Positions 6,024 through 6,758 of a stretch of DNA of 6,758 nucleotides are shown here, piece by piece. Position 1 is the first letter of the stretch. Each line of letters starts with the position of its first letter. The notes below the pieces were generated by a model. That model had not been told where the DNA came from. It ran no database searches and saw only the letters and a list, made by a program, of their open reading frames with translations. Both the position numbers and the translations under genes were made by a program. Origin of the DNA: Chloroflexota bacterium (GTDB taxonomy: Bacteria; Chloroflexota; Anaerolineae; Promineifilales; Promineifilaceae); the NCBI GenBank assembly GCA_030599405.1, contig JAUVOB010000081.1:1-6758 (forward strand), written 5' to 3'.

Positions 6024-6758
6024 ATGGCAGAAGATATCACACCAGAAGTACCCGAGGACAGCGAGCAAGATGAATTAGCGTCTCAGGCAGCAGAATCACG
6101 CAGAACCTGGCAACGATTTGGTATGCGCATTCGATCGATCACGCCTTCTGGCCTGGCCCGGTTCCTCTTGGGAGCCAGCGCCGTCGTCGCTCTGTTCTTA
6201 GTTCTTCGGGCAACCTGGATAGCTTTGACACCGTTCCTCGTGGGTGCTGTCATCGCCTACGTCGTTTTGCCTTTCGTCAATTGGCTGGACCGGCTTATGC
6301 CGAGATTTTTGGCCGTCGTACTCGTCCTAGCTGGCGTTGTTGTGATTGCTGGCGCCTTTCTATCCCAGTTAGTTCCAGTTTTAGGGCAGCAGATTTTTCG
6401 GTTGACTTTACTGCTTCCCGAGCGGGCAGAAATTCAACAATATGTAGATGATTTGAGGCAATGGTACCAGAACCTGCCTGAGCCCACCCAAGTAATAATT
6501 GATGATCTATTGGATCAAATTGGCGTAACGGTCAGGGGGAACCTTGACGTCTACTTTTCCCAATTAATAGAACTCACCATACAGACTGTGCTGAATCTGG
6601 TCAATACAGTGGCATTCGTACTGGGCTTTCTCGTAGTACCGGCCTGGTTACTGTCCATATTGAAAGATCAACGAACGGGAGTCGAAACCATCGACCGAAT
6701 GCTTCCAAGATGGATGCGAGCTGATTTCTGGGCATTCGTCCGCATCGCCGATCGGACA
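6024..6758 (+). CDS. AI-2E family transporter, N-terminal part (cut at the window edge)
   Basis: This frame is open from the ATG at 6024 to the last base (245 codons) and lacks a stop only because the window ends. The predicted inner-membrane permease starts with an acidic, polar cytosolic tail (about residues 1-25, with EVPEDSEQDE) followed by a basic stretch. Hydrophobic segments follow at about 44-62, 65-85, 94-116 and 187-214. The pattern of ALTPFLVGAVIAYVVLPFVNWLDR, read as PFLVGAVIAYVVLPFVNWL near 70-88, then three N-terminal helices, a long amphipathic region with LPE and QxxxLxxWYQ-like content, and a fourth helix with VVPAWLLSILKD, is typical of the AI-2E/TqsA/PerM family (UPF0118). 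Members are usually about 350-400 aa, so some 60-70% is present. Family members include exporters of AI-2 and Na+/H+ antiporters; the substrate cannot be inferred here. The strong ribosome binding site supports this start. Confidence 0.88.
   Translation, partial: MAEDITPEVPEDSEQDELASQAAESRRTWQRFGMRIRSITPSGLARFLLGASAVVALFLVLRATWIALTPFLVGAVIAYVVLPFVNWLDRLMPRFLAVVLVLAGVVVIAGAFLSQLVPVLGQQIFRLTLLLPERAEIQQYVDDLRQWYQNLPEPTQVIIDDLLDQIGVTVRGNLDVYFSQLIELTIQTVLNLVNTVAFVLGFLVVPAWLLSILKDQRTGVETIDRMLPRWMRADFWAFVRIADRT

Overview
The window looks like ordinary bacterial chromosome, dense with genes of roughly 50% GC. There are no tRNA or rRNA genes, CRISPR arrays, insertion sequences or phage genes. The gene content is a bacterial glycogen debranching enzyme, a MoeA fused to a periplasmic-binding-protein-like domain, an MtaB-type methylthiotransferase and an AI-2E family permease. 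This would fit an uncultured Chloroflexota-like bacterium (Dehalococcoidia/SAR202-type), but the taxonomic guess is inference from gene content and protein style and is weak.

Layout from left to right: (1) 1-98 is an unassigned edge. (2) 99-2126, minus strand, is a complete amylo-alpha-1,6-glucosidase. (3) 2127-2398 is a divergent intergenic region holding a plausible extended -10 promoter for the next gene. (4) 2399-4504, plus strand, is a two-part protein: a MoeA molybdopterin molybdenumtransferase followed by a PBP-like (LysR-substrate-domain-like) module. (5) 4501-5802, minus strand, is mtaB, a tRNA methylthiotransferase whose stop codon overlaps the moeA stop codon tail to tail. (6) 5803-6023 is a second divergent intergenic region carrying four 14-bp direct repeat units and an imperfect palindrome. 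(7) 6024-6758, plus strand, is the N-terminal 245 residues of an AI-2E family transporter, cut by the window edge.

The four genes alternate strand (minus, plus, minus, plus), so each is probably its own transcription unit. Their roles are unrelated: glycogen breakdown, molybdenum/tungsten cofactor assembly, tRNA t6A37 modification and membrane transport. I see no hidden multi-gene system. The points most worth a second look are the MoeA-PBP fusion with its His/Asn-rich insert next to the conserved GYPVS loop, and the 14-bp repeat array upstream of the transporter.
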